Source: Filomicrobium sp.
GTDB taxonomy: Bacteria; Pseudomonadota; Alphaproteobacteria; Rhizobiales; Hyphomicrobiaceae
Length of the DNA stretch: 64,000 nt
Assembly (NCBI GenBank): GCA_029287535.1
Contig: JARFQY010000264.1
Coordinates: forward strand, 1-64,000
Reading direction: 5' to 3'
The first letter of the stretch is position 1, and each line of letters starts with the position of its first letter. Made by a program: the position numbers and the translations under genes. Of this stretch, positions 30,838 to 40,832 are shown one piece after another. A model generated the notes under the pieces. It did not search any database. It saw only the letters and a program-made list of their open reading frames with translations, and was not told where the DNA came from.

Positions 30838-32433
30838 TCAAAGCAGCGCTTTCACCGTTGCAAGCGTATCGGCTTCGTTTGCGGGCTTGTCCCATCGTAT
30901 GCGCGCGATGCGGGGGAACCGCATGGCGATACCAGATTTGTGACGGCTTGAAAGCTGGACGGCATCGAAGGCGACTTCAAGGACCAGTTTGGGTTCGACG
31001 GCGCGGACAGGCCCGAAACGGTCAGTCGTATTGTTGCGGACGAAACGATCCAGTTCCCGGAGTTCTTCGTCGGTGAAGCCCGAGTAGGCTTTGCCGACAG
31101 GAACGAGCCGCACTTCGCCCGGCTCAAGTGCCGCTGAGCTATCATCGACCCAGACGCCGAACGTGTAATCAGAGTAGTACGACGAGCGCTTGCCGGACCC
31201 GCGCTGGGCATACATCAATACGCAATCGAGGGTGAGTGGTGCGCGCTTCCACTTCCACCAATGTCCCTTGGGGCGACCGGCGATATAGGGGCTCGACTTC
31301 CGCTTGAGCATCAGGCCCTCGATACCGCTGGCACGCGTTTTGGACCAGATTTCCGACAGGGCGTGAAAGTCCGCGAATGGCACCTGTTCCGAAAGATCGG
31401 TCAGGGGTGCGGGCGCATTCGCATACCATGCCTCCAAGCGGCGCCGGCGTTCCTCAAAGGGCAATTCGCGCAGGTCGTCATCACCTTCCAGCAGCAAATC
31501 ATAGAGCCGCACGTGGGCTGGAAACTCTCGCAGTTGGCGCGCCGATACGGTTTTTCGATTCAGGCGTTGCTGCAGGTCGTTGAAGGGGGCGACTTCTTCG
31601 TCGCGCACGACCAGCAATTCTCCATCGAGTACGCAATGGCGTCCGGTGAAGGCCGACGCGATGTCTGGGAAAGCACGTGAGATGTCGTCGCCGGTTCTTG
31701 AGAACAGGCGCATATCGCCGCCTACCGCCGCGATCTGTACGCGGATGCCATCCCATTTCCATTCGGCTGCAAGGTCCGTTGGATCGAGCTGTGGCCAATC
31801 ACTGTCTTCGATCGGATGCGCAAGCATCATTGGCCGGAATACCGGTCGGCCGCCCGGATCAGGCCGGTCGGCTGTGCCATCAAGCCAGGCAAACAGGTCC
31901 AGATAAGGCGGGTCCAGCGCATGCCAGACCTCTTCGATTTCGCCGACTTCGCGGGTGAACGCCTGGGCTATGGCGGTTTTCGCTAGTCTGGCCGAAACGC
32001 CAACCCGGGGTGCGCCTCCCAAAAGTTTGAGGAGGGCGAAGCGACCCGAAATGTCGAGGCGATCGAGGGTGTTCGAAAGAAGCTTCGGAATGTCATTTCT
32101 CGAGACGGTTTCGAAGTCGGCGACGACGGCAGCGAGCGCCGGCGGGTCATAGCCTCTCACTTGTTCGGGCCAGAGCAGGGAGACGGTCTCGGCAGTGTCG
32201 CCGACGTAATCGCGGGACAAGCGATAAAGTTGCGGATCGACCGTGGCGGACAGGAGTTCCGGAAGGATGCGGCGCAGGGGTAGTGAAAACGGCAGCCCAT
32301 CGGTCAGCGCGGCAAGCGCCCAGCCTCGGTCCGGGTCCGGTGTGGTCTGAAAGTAGTGCGCCAGTAGAGCCAGCTTGCGATTGCGGCTTTGCGTGTATGC
32401 AAGATTGTCCAGAAGACGGGCGAAACGCTGCAT
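30838..32433 (-). CDS. ATP-dependent DNA ligase (cisplatin-damage-response type)
   Basis: AEWKWDGIRVQIA ligase motif I (KWDG), EGLMLKRKSSPY, KSGIAMRFPRIARIRWDKP. Confidence 0.9.
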   Translation of the reverse strand: MQRFARLLDNLAYTQSRNRKLALLAHYFQTTPDPDRGWALAALTDGLPFSLPLRRILPELLSATVDPQLYRLSRDYVGDTAETVSLLWPEQVRGYDPPALAAVVADFETVSRNDIPKLLSNTLDRLDISGRFALLKLLGGAPRVGVSARLAKTAIAQAFTREVGEIEEVWHALDPPYLDLFAWLDGTADRPDPGGRPVFRPMMLAHPIEDSDWPQLDPTDLAAEWKWDGIRVQIAAVGGDMRLFSRTGDDISRAFPDIASAFTGRHCVLDGELLVVRDEEVAPFNDLQQRLNRKTVSARQLREFPAHVRLYDLLLEGDDDLRELPFEERRRRLEAWYANAPAPLTDLSEQVPFADFHALSEIWSKTRASGIEGLMLKRKSSPYIAGRPKGHWWKWKRAPLTLDCVLMYAQRGSGKRSSYYSDYTFGVWVDDSSAALEPGEVRLVPVGKAYSGFTDEELRELDRFVRNNTTDRFGPVRAVEPKLVLEVAFDAVQLSSRHKSGIAMRFPRIARIRWDKPANEADTLATVKALL

Positions 32434-32438
32434 GAGAG

Positions 32439-33503
32439 CTAGTCACCCTCGTCCTCAAATCCAACCAGGGTCAGAGCGCGGGCCGAGATGCCCATCAGCC
32501 CCAGTTGGTGGACCAGCGCATCCTCGCGGCCGTGGGTGACCCAGACCTCTTGAGCACCGGTCTGCTCGATGGTTTCGATCAGCTCCGGCCAATCCGCATG
32601 GTCGGAGACAATCAAGGGAAGCTCAACGCCGCGTTGGCGGGCGCGGCCGCGGACTCGCATCCAGCCGCTGGCGAATGCCGTTGCAGGGTCGGCAAAACGG
32701 CGGGACCAACGGTCTGCCAGAGCCGACGGCGGGCACATCACCAGCTGGCCGGCGTAGTCCCGGCGGCGAGCAGCCTTCTCGGTCTCAATGGTGCTGACGG
32801 GCCCCATCGGGATGCCGCACTGCTGGTAGAATTCCGTCAGCTGAACCAGCGCGCCATGCAGGTGGATCGTCTGGTCGAACCCCGCCTGGCGCAGTAACGC
32901 GATCATGCGCTGGCATTTGCCGAGGCCGTATACGCCCAGCATGTGGGTCCGGTCTGGCTGTTGACGAATAGCCCCTACAAGACGATGGGCCTCCCTGTCG
33001 GCGGGCTCGTGGCGGAATACGGGAAGCGCGAATGTCGCCTCGGTCACGAAGATATCGCAAGGCACGAGTTCAAATGGTTCGCAGGTGGGATCAGCAGCAC
33101 GCTTATAGTCGCCGGAAATGACGACGCGTGTCCCAGCACGTTCGATGATGATCTGCGCGGAGCCGAGAATATGCCCCGCTGGAACGAACCTGACGCTGAC
33201 GCCGTTCACCGAGTTGGTTTCGCCATAGCGGACGGTCTGGAACATGCCGGCGCAGCCGTCGCCGTAGCGTATTTTCATTATGGAGATCGTTTCGGCTGTC
33301 GCCAGCACGGCGCCGTGCCCGCTGCGGGCATGATCCGCATGTCCGTGCGTTATCAGCGCCTTATCCACAGGTTTGTTCGGATCAATGAAGAAACCACCGG
33401 GCTCGCAGAAGAGTCCCTCCGGACGTGGGTAGAGCCAACGTTCGGCAGGGTGTCGTTTGCCCAGAGGCAGCGGTCTGGAAGACGTCTGCATTGTGGTTGG
33501 CAA
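32439..33503 (-). CDS. Ligase-associated DNA exonuclease (MBL fold)
   Basis: LITHGHADHARSGHG, VVISGDYKRAADPTCEPFE, TEATFALP; adjacent to ligase. Confidence 0.9.
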   Translation of the reverse strand: MPTTMQTSSRPLPLGKRHPAERWLYPRPEGLFCEPGGFFIDPNKPVDKALITHGHADHARSGHGAVLATAETISIMKIRYGDGCAGMFQTVRYGETNSVNGVSVRFVPAGHILGSAQIIIERAGTRVVISGDYKRAADPTCEPFELVPCDIFVTEATFALPVFRHEPADREAHRLVGAIRQQPDRTHMLGVYGLGKCQRMIALLRQAGFDQTIHLHGALVQLTEFYQQCGIPMGPVSTIETEKAARRRDYAGQLVMCPPSALADRWSRRFADPATAFASGWMRVRGRARQRGVELPLIVSDHADWPELIETIEQTGAQEVWVTHGREDALVHQLGLMGISARALTLVGFEDEGD

Positions 33504-33552
33504 ACGTTGATTGATTGTGTTGCGAATTGGTCACATATGGTGTGGCAGACCC

Positions 33553-33759
33553 TCAGGCAATAATGTCCGGGGTCAGCTGATCTTCGACAGTGCGGATGCG
33601 GTCTTTCAGGGCGAGTTTTTCCTTTTTCAGCCGCTTAATCGTGAGTTGGTCAGCGGCGCCGGAAAGTTCAAGCTCCGCGATCTCCTCATCAAGCGAACGG
33701 TGGCGCTGTTGCAGCGACACCAGATCATCGCGCAATTTCTGCTCTTGCTCGCGGTCCAT
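33553..33759 (-). CDS. DUF465/YdcH-family small coiled-coil protein
   Basis: L..RH..LDEEI.EL...AAD...IKRLKKEKLALKDRI. Confidence 0.8.
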   Translation of the reverse strand: MDREQEQKLRDDLVSLQQRHRSLDEEIAELELSGAADQLTIKRLKKEKLALKDRIRTVEDQLTPDIIA

Positions 33760-34018
33760 GTGTTCTTCGTGCAGCTCTCATCCCATGCACCCGTAACTAT
33801 CGGCCTGTTCGCAGGTTTCCGCAAGTCAGGACTGAGAAGGTTGACGTCTGAATACCGCCATGAGTCACTAGGTCGCAGACGGCCAAACGGTCCGCGATGG
33901 GGCGCGTTGTGAGGGGCCTTTTAGGGTAATGACAAAATGTGAGGCCGCGGCCAATGGACATTCCGAAAATGATCTGTCACGTTTTATATGTCATGAAACC
34001 GCGAATGGAGGAGCAAGG

Positions 34019-34195
34019 ATGTCGCTTGAAGGTCATCTTGCAGAACTCACTGAGAAACACCGCCTTCTTGACGAGCAGATAGTTGAAGAGGCCGCTAGGC
34101 CCGGGTCCGATGACGTCGTCGTTCGACGGATGAAACAGGAAAAACTGAAGCTTAAAGAAGAGATTGAGCGTCTTAAACACGTGACGCGACACTAG
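34019..34195 (+). CDS. DUF465/YdcH-family small coiled-coil protein
   Basis: HLAELTEKHRLLDEQI.EEAARPGSDDVVVRRMKQEKLKLKEEIERL; SD GGAGGAGCAAGG-ATG; ends TAG. Confidence 0.8.
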   Translation: MSLEGHLAELTEKHRLLDEQIVEEAARPGSDDVVVRRMKQEKLKLKEEIERLKHVTRH

Positions 34196-34328
34196 TCTCA
34201 ATCCCCTTGACCGCAGCGGCCGCTCGGCCTTCACAAAAGGCTGCGGGTACCATTTTCAGGTTCATACTGGCGGATGCGCAAGCGGGCTTGCGCGTCCGGA
34301 GGTTGGCGGTCTGGCTCTTGTCCAAGAG

Positions 34329-35612
34329 CTATTCGACGCGTGCTGATCGATGTGGTGCGGGCTTGGGGATCGGCATGTCTTCCGGCCACAGTTGAGTTCG
34401 AGGCGAGAACCGCGCGGCATGTTTGTCGAGGCGTGCGCGGCTTTCGGCGAGTGCGGACTCGTTGAATTCGCCGCGCTCGTGGGCTTTCAGCATGGCGTAG
34501 AGGACGTGATAGACGAGATCGCCATCAGCGGTCAGCAAGATGATGTCGACGCCAGCTCGCAATGCGTCGACGGAGGCCTTGCCGATGCCGCCTGGACGCC
34601 GATTGATGGCCCCCATGTCGAGATCGTCGGTAATGATCAGGCCATCGTAGTCCCATTCTTCACGCAGCAGCCCCGTAATCACCGAACTTGACGCCGACGC
34701 AGGATTGTCCTTGTCGACGGCTTCCAGCTTGGCATGTCCGATCATCATGGCGGCGGGCGTGGTGGCGGTGAGGCTCCAAAAAGGGATCCAGTCGGCGGCC
34801 TCGAGTTCCTCGCGCGATTTGGTTAACGAGGCTTGGCGGATGTGGGTGTCCGTCTTGACGCCCTCCAGTCCGGGGAAGTGTTTCAAAGTGCACAGAACGC
34901 GCCAGCTGGCGAGCGCGTTGCAGTAGGTTTCAGCAGCCTCGATTATGAGATCTGGGTCATTTGAGATTGCGCGCCGGATCAGGTGTGTTCTGCGGTCCCG
35001 GCGCAGACGCTTCTTGGGCTTCAAGTCAACGACGGGCGCGAAGTTCAAATTGACGCCGAGTTCGGAAAGTCCGACGGCCTGCGTTTCGGCGAAGTTGCGG
35101 GTGATTTCCTCACGCTCTTCGGCTGTCTCGACCCGGCGCAACTTCCGGCCAAGCGATTTCTGGCGACGCAACGGAGGGGAGAGATGCGCGACCAAGCCAC
35201 CCTCCTGATCGGTCGCGATCCATAGTGGGCGGAGCGTGTTTCCCTTCGCAAGCTCCCGGAACCGCTTGAACTCCCGGGCCAGGCGTCCGCGTGAGCGCCT
35301 GCGGGCATTGCGCCGGGTGACGAACACCCCGCCGATGGCCCCGCGCTTCAGCAATGGTGTCAGCTGTCTGCCGCGATGATAGCCGATGATGACGTGGCTG
35401 CCGAATTTGCGGAGGAGATCAGGCGGCGCCGCGAGAACGGCCCGTTTCTTCGCCGCAAGCGAGACCTTCTTTTCCGAAGCGAGTGCCCACGCGGGTGCGC
35501 TGATTATCGCCAGCGCCGCAACGCAAGCGAGAATTGCAGTGGCGGCCCACTGGAAGCGTTGGCTTGGAAAAATGCCGTGGAGGCACGTTATGGGACCTTT
35601 CAAGCCGGGCAA
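34329..35612 (-). CDS. Glycoside hydrolase family 3 / beta-N-acetylhexosaminidase-like, exported
   Basis: ATDQEGGLVAHLS, NLNFAPVVDLK, LKHFPGLEGVKTDTH, MIGHAKLEAVD, ITDDLDMGAI. Confidence 0.9.
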   Translation of the reverse strand: MPGLKGPITCLHGIFPSQRFQWAATAILACVAALAIISAPAWALASEKKVSLAAKKRAVLAAPPDLLRKFGSHVIIGYHRGRQLTPLLKRGAIGGVFVTRRNARRRSRGRLAREFKRFRELAKGNTLRPLWIATDQEGGLVAHLSPPLRRQKSLGRKLRRVETAEEREEITRNFAETQAVGLSELGVNLNFAPVVDLKPKKRLRRDRRTHLIRRAISNDPDLIIEAAETYCNALASWRVLCTLKHFPGLEGVKTDTHIRQASLTKSREELEAADWIPFWSLTATTPAAMMIGHAKLEAVDKDNPASASSSVITGLLREEWDYDGLIITDDLDMGAINRRPGGIGKASVDALRAGVDIILLTADGDLVYHVLYAMLKAHERGEFNESALAESRARLDKHAARFSPRTQLWPEDMPIPKPAPHRSARVE

Positions 35613-35756
35613 CCTCAGATCCGTTGGCGATGCGTGCTGCGTGTCGTCGAATCTTCACGCGCGGAAACTAACACGTGCGGCGAGCGAAGATCTGCATTGT
35701 GTAACGCATAAGGTGTAGCAGGCTTGCTAAGGCTTGTTTAACAGCGTCGGCCCGAA

Positions 35757-37382
35757 TTAGTCCTTCGCCATCTCTCGCAGCTTGAATTTCTGGATTTTAC
35801 CGGTCGACGTCTTGGGCACTTCCGAGAAAATGACGTGGCGCGGACACTTGTAATGTGCCAGGTGCTGCCGACAGAAGGTCATGACATCTTCAGCGGTGAG
35901 ATTCTCCCCGGGCTTCAACTCGATAAAGGCGCAGGGCGTTTCACCCCATTTCTCATCGGGCTTGGCAACGACCGCGCAGTAGGCGACCGCCGGGTGCTTA
36001 TAGAGAACATCCTCCACTTCGATTGAGGAGATGTTTTCACCACCGGAAATAATGATGTCCTTGGAGCGATCCTTCAGCTGGATGTATCCGTCCGGGTGTA
36101 GAACGCCAAGGTCACCGGAGTGGAACCAGCCGCCGGCAAACGCATCGTCAGTGGCTTTAGGGTTCTTCAAATAGCCCTTCATGACGTTGTTGCCTCGGAA
36201 CATGACCTCGCCCAGGCTCTCACCGTCGGCAGGAACTTGCGTCATGGTCTGCGGGTCCATCACGGTGAGATCTTCCAATGTGACGTAGCGCACGCCTTGA
36301 CGGATACGCTTGTCGGCAATCGCCTCAGGCGGGAGATCGTCCCAGGCGGGGTTCCATTCGTTGATCACGGCAGGCCCGTAGGTTTCGGTCAGCCCATAAA
36401 GGTGAGTGAGCTTGAATCCAGCCGCGGCCATGGCGTTAAGCACCGACTGGGGTGGGGGTGCGGCAGCGTGATTGAAAGCAACCGTATGGTGGAATTCGCG
36501 GCGTTCTTCAGGCTTGGCGTTGAGCAGAACCGACATCACGATCGGAGCACCGGACAGGTGGGTCACCTTGTGGTCGGCGATAGCGTCATACATTGCCTTG
36601 GCGCGGACCCAGCGCAAGCAGACATGGGTGCCGGCGACAGTTGACAGCGACCAGGGGAAGCACCAGCCGTTGCAGTGGAACATGGGCAGCGTCCACAAAT
36701 AGACCGGGAACCGGTCCATGCCCGTGGCAATGGTGTTGGAATAGCACATGAGACCGGCGCCGCGGTGATGGTAGACAACGCCCTTGGGATTGCCGGTTGT
36801 GCCTGAAGTGTAATTCAGCGAGATGGCATCCCACTCATCATCCGGCATCTTCCAGGCAAATTCCGGATCGCCGCCGGCGACGAGTGCCTCATACTCCGTA
36901 TAGGAAAGCTGTTCGCCATCCTGAGGAAACTCGGGGTCCTGGTAGTCGATGATCAACGGTTTGACCTTGGCCTGAGCCAGCGCGTCCTTCATGACCGCAG
37001 AGAACTCGCGGTCGACGATCAGCACCTTGGTCTCGGCGTGGTCGAGCTGGAACGCGATAATGGGAGCATCGAGACGGGTGTTGATGGAATGCAGTACCGC
37101 GCCCGTCATCGGTACGGCGTAGTGGGCCTCGAGCATCGGTGGCGTGTTGGCGAGCATAACTGAAACGGTGTCGCCTTTGCCGACGTACTTGCCAGCCAAC
37201 GCCGATGCAAGCCGGCGGGCGCGAGTATAAAACTCAGCGTAGGTGTAGCGGGCATTGCCGTGAATGATCGCCGTTTGGTCAGGATAAACCATGGCGGCGC
37301 GCTCCAGAAAGGTCACCGGAGTCAGCGGCTGGTGATTGGCTGGGTTCCTGTCAAGATTCTGTTCGTAGGGATTTGCGGTCAT
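35757..37382 (-). CDS. AMP-dependent acyl-CoA synthetase
   Basis: LNYTSGTTGNPKGVVYHHRG, GLTETYGPA, DRSKDIIISGGENISSIEVE, PKTSTGKIQKF. Confidence 0.93.
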   Translation of the reverse strand: MTANPYEQNLDRNPANHQPLTPVTFLERAAMVYPDQTAIIHGNARYTYAEFYTRARRLASALAGKYVGKGDTVSVMLANTPPMLEAHYAVPMTGAVLHSINTRLDAPIIAFQLDHAETKVLIVDREFSAVMKDALAQAKVKPLIIDYQDPEFPQDGEQLSYTEYEALVAGGDPEFAWKMPDDEWDAISLNYTSGTTGNPKGVVYHHRGAGLMCYSNTIATGMDRFPVYLWTLPMFHCNGWCFPWSLSTVAGTHVCLRWVRAKAMYDAIADHKVTHLSGAPIVMSVLLNAKPEERREFHHTVAFNHAAAPPPQSVLNAMAAAGFKLTHLYGLTETYGPAVINEWNPAWDDLPPEAIADKRIRQGVRYVTLEDLTVMDPQTMTQVPADGESLGEVMFRGNNVMKGYLKNPKATDDAFAGGWFHSGDLGVLHPDGYIQLKDRSKDIIISGGENISSIEVEDVLYKHPAVAYCAVVAKPDEKWGETPCAFIELKPGENLTAEDVMTFCRQHLAHYKCPRHVIFSEVPKTSTGKIQKFKLREMAKD

Positions 37383-37582
37383 CGCTCACTGGCCGAGGTT
37401 TGTTTTGATGCAGATTGGTGGGGGACGCTAGCCAAACTCGGCCGCTGGTTCAATCGGATATGTGTTGCAGTGCGACATACGCGGCGATGCGCCTTCACAA
37501 CGGACTCCATTCAAAAACGAGCTTAGCGGTTGCAGGCTGCGTGGTATTGGTTAACCTATATCCATCGAACTGGAGATTGGTT

Positions 37583-37699
37583 GTGAGTCGGCCCACGGAC
37601 TTGGGAGACGACGCGATGTGCAACTCAAACCGCGAGGGCATCGCCTTTTTCATACTGGCGACGCTCATAGCACTGACACCACTGGTGTTGTTTGTTTAA
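37583..37699 (+). CDS. Possible small membrane protein, 38 aa
   Basis: GTG start with GGAG upstream (or ATG 37616); C-terminal hydrophobic FFILATLIALTPLVLFV; otherwise empty intergenic region. Confidence 0.35.
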   Translation: MSRPTDLGDDAMCNSNREGIAFFILATLIALTPLVLFV

Positions 37700-38043
37700 T
37701 GCCGCTTTGACCGCCAACGGCGGTGCGGACGCCCACTTTCGTATACAGCGCCTTGCGTTCGCCGACGCGCGTCGGCTTGGCGCGTAGCGACACGGCGAAA
37801 CAGCAAAACTCGTCCCGAATACCTCCCGGTCCGGCAATATTGCGAGCCGGCGAACACGATGCTCGGCGGCACCATTTGGTGGTCCTGCGACCATGGTCTG
37901 TAGCGCAAACAGCTGAATGCTGACTAACAACAGCCGGCGATTAGCCCAATTGCGCATGCGCTGCAGTATTGCGCTTCTTGGGTAACAGGAGCACACAGAA
38001 ATCATCACGCAGAACAAGGCCTTTGTATCCGGGAGATGCACTC

Positions 38044-39960
38044 ATGTCGCAATCGTCCAGCCGATATCACGAAGTCTATCAGTCATGGCGCAACGATCCG
38101 GAGGCTTTCTGGGGCGAAGCTGCGCGGGATGTGTCTTGGTACAAACTGTGGGATCAGGTGCTCGATCCATACATGGGGCAATATGGGCGGTGGTTTGCGG
38201 GCGCGGAATGCAACACGGCCTACAACTGCCTAGACCGACATGTTGAAGCCGGCCGCGGCGATCAACCGGCGCTGATCTATGACAGCCCGGTTACCGATAC
38301 TGTCAGGACTTACACCTACAGCGAATTGACCGATGAAGTGGCGACACTGGCGGCGGCCCTTGTCGATATCGGTGTCAAGAGGGGCGACAGGGTGGTCCTC
38401 TACATGCCGATGATTCCCGAAGCAGTGATGGGGATGCTGGCGTGCGCACGAATTGGAGCAGTCCACTCGGTCGTGTTCGGCGGTTTCGCGGCGAATGAAC
38501 TGGCGGCCCGCATCGACGATGCAAAGCCTGTCGCTATTCTTTCGGCTTCATGCGGGATCGAAGGCAGCCGGGTTGTGCAGTACAAGCCGTTGCTCGACCA
38601 GGCGATCGAAGTGGCACAAAACAAACCTAAGGCTTGTCTGATCCTGCAGCGCGACCAAGCCGTGGCAAACATGATCCCGGGGCGGGACTATGACTGGGCC
38701 GAGGTCATTGCCGATTTGAAGGGGCGGTCGCGCAAAGCCGATCCCGTTGCCGTTAAAGCCACCGACCCGCTCTACATCCTCTACACCTCGGGGACGACCG
38801 GGCAGCCAAAAGGCGTTGTTCGCGATAACGGCGGACACATGGTTGCGCTGAAGTGGACGATGAAGAATTTCTACGACATCTCGCCGGGCGAAGTCTTTTG
38901 GGCAGCGTCCGATGTCGGATGGGTCGTGGGGCACTCCTACATCTGCTATGCGCCGCTGTTGCATGGTGCGACGACGCTAGTCTACGAGGGCAAACCAGTC
39001 GGAACGCCGGACGCCGGAGCGTTCTGGAGGGTCATCTCGCAGCACAATGTCGTTGCATTGTTCACAGCTCCCACGGCGTTCCGGGCCATCAAGAAGGAGG
39101 ATCCCGAGGGAACGTTCATCGGCAAATATGACCTGTCAAATCTGCGCACGTTGTTCCTTGCAGGTGAGCGAGCTGATCCAGCCACCATTCAGTGGGCAGA
39201 AGCAAAGCTCAAGGTCCCGGTCATTGACCACTGGTGGCAAACGGAAACCGGCTGGGCTATCGCCGGGAACCCTGTTGGTCTGGGCCTGCTCCCCGTGAAG
39301 TATGGTTCGCCGACCGTTGCAATGCCCGGCTACGACTTACGTGTCCTCGATGAAAGCGGCCAGGAAGTTCCAGCGGGCGAGCATGGAACGATTACGATCA
39401 AGCTGCCGTTGCCACCTTCATGCCTGCCGACGCTTTGGGGTGACGATCAACGCTTTAGGGATAGCTATCTGTCCCAGTTCGAAGGGTACTACTCGACCTC
39501 GGACGCAGGCTATGTCGACGAGAACGGCTATGTGTACGTGATGGCGCGGACCGATGACGTGATCAACGTCGCGGGCCACAGATTGTCGACAGGCCAGATG
39601 GAGGAGGTTGTCGCGACGCATCCGGATGTGGCTGAGTGCGCGGTCATCGGGGTTGCTGATCAGCTCAAGGGCCAGCTGCCAGCAGGCTTCCTCGTACTAA
39701 ACTCTGGTGTGAACCGCGACTCCAAGGACATCGAGGCGGAGATCGTCAAACTGGTGCGCGCTGAGATTGGGCCGGTGGCGGCCTTCAAGAACGTGATGGT
39801 AGTGCCGCGACTTCCAAAGACCCGTTCCGGAAAAATTCTGCGTGCGACGATGCGAAAGATTGCAGACGGCGAGGACTGGAAGATGCCGGCTACGATCGAT
39901 GATCCGGCGATCCTCGATGAGATCAAGACGGTTCTCGACGGGCGGCGTGCGGCGGGCTAG
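38044..39960 (+). CDS. Acetyl/propionyl-CoA synthetase family acyl-CoA synthetase
   Basis: NTAYNCLDRHVEAGRGDQPALIYDS, LYTSGTTGQPKGVVRDNGGH, WWQTETGW, DVINVAGHRLSTGQMEE, PKTRSGKILRATMR. Confidence 0.93.
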   Translation: MSQSSSRYHEVYQSWRNDPEAFWGEAARDVSWYKLWDQVLDPYMGQYGRWFAGAECNTAYNCLDRHVEAGRGDQPALIYDSPVTDTVRTYTYSELTDEVATLAAALVDIGVKRGDRVVLYMPMIPEAVMGMLACARIGAVHSVVFGGFAANELAARIDDAKPVAILSASCGIEGSRVVQYKPLLDQAIEVAQNKPKACLILQRDQAVANMIPGRDYDWAEVIADLKGRSRKADPVAVKATDPLYILYTSGTTGQPKGVVRDNGGHMVALKWTMKNFYDISPGEVFWAASDVGWVVGHSYICYAPLLHGATTLVYEGKPVGTPDAGAFWRVISQHNVVALFTAPTAFRAIKKEDPEGTFIGKYDLSNLRTLFLAGERADPATIQWAEAKLKVPVIDHWWQTETGWAIAGNPVGLGLLPVKYGSPTVAMPGYDLRVLDESGQEVPAGEHGTITIKLPLPPSCLPTLWGDDQRFRDSYLSQFEGYYSTSDAGYVDENGYVYVMARTDDVINVAGHRLSTGQMEEVVATHPDVAECAVIGVADQLKGQLPAGFLVLNSGVNRDSKDIEAEIVKLVRAEIGPVAAFKNVMVVPRLPKTRSGKILRATMRKIADGEDWKMPATIDDPAILDEIKTVLDGRRAAG

Positions 39961-40832
39961 TCCTTCTGCTCGCTGACGGCAGTCTCGGGCTCGGGAGCCT
40001 GGTCGGCTGTGACCGGCTCGGCTTCCTCCGCAGGCTCAATCTCCGCAGGCTCAATGGCCTCGCTCTCCGCGGGTTCGGAGAATGTGACGTCCGGCTGCTC
40101 GTCGTCAGCGGCTTCCTCCGCTCCACTGGACAGCTGCTGCAAGCGCGCGAAGACCTCCGCCTCTTCTTCTGCGTCGGATTGTTCGCGTATGTGCGGTTCC
40201 AAGTCGGGTTGCGGGCCCAGCCCCGGAACGGTCTCGGAAGCCGGCAGTAGCGCGCCGCCGGGACCGGGAATCGGGGCGCCGGCGGGACGTTCGGCATCAG
40301 CCCGCTTGGCGGCTTTCTGCACTTCAGCGTCGAGGTCCAGCTGTTTGCAAAGACCCAGCGTCACAGGGTCCTGAGGAACAAGGTTCGGTGTATTCCAGTG
40401 TGTTCGTTCGCGGATCTGGGTGATGGTCGGCTTGGTCGTGCCGACCAGTCTGATGATCTGGCTGTCCTTCAACTCGGGGTGTTGGCGCAGCAACCACAGG
40501 ACGGCGTTGGGTCGGTCGTGACGGCGCGAAACCGGCGTATAGCGCGGGCGCTTCTTTCTGGTCGCGGTCTGCGGCAAGACAACCTTTTGCTCGGCCATGC
40601 GGAGCTTGTGAGCGGGGTCTTTCTCGCCGCGCTCGATTTCCTCGCGCGTCAGCTGACCCGATGTCACCGGGTCCATGCCTTTGATGCCTTGCGCGACATC
40701 CCCGTCGGCGATGCCCTTAACTTCCAGGGTGTGGAGTCCACACAGTACAGCGATCTGCTCGAATGTGAGGGCCGTGTTATCGACTAGCCATACGGCTGTC
40801 GCCTTGGGCATAAGGGGCTTGCGATCGCTCAT
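39957..40832 (-). CDS. trcR: DUF1013 / TrcR-type cell-cycle transcription factor with acidic C-terminal tail
   Basis: MPKATAVWLVDNTALTFEQIAVLCGLHTLEVKGIADGDVAQGIKGMDPV..GQLTREEIERGEKD conserved in alphaproteobacterial DUF1013. Confidence 0.88.
   Translation of the reverse strand: MSDRKPLMPKATAVWLVDNTALTFEQIAVLCGLHTLEVKGIADGDVAQGIKGMDPVTSGQLTREEIERGEKDPAHKLRMAEQKVVLPQTATRKKRPRYTPVSRRHDRPNAVLWLLRQHPELKDSQIIRLVGTTKPTITQIRERTHWNTPNLVPQDPVTLGLCKQLDLDAEVQKAAKRADAERPAGAPIPGPGGALLPASETVPGLGPQPDLEPHIREQSDAEEEAEVFARLQQLSSGAEEAADDEQPDVTFSEPAESEAIEPAEIEPAEEAEPVTADQAPEPETAVSEQKD
40026..40055. repeat. Perfect 15-bp tandem duplication inside DUF1013 gene
   Basis: CTCCGCAGGCTCAAT x2; encodes IEPAE-IEPAE on minus strand. 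Confidence 0.95.
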
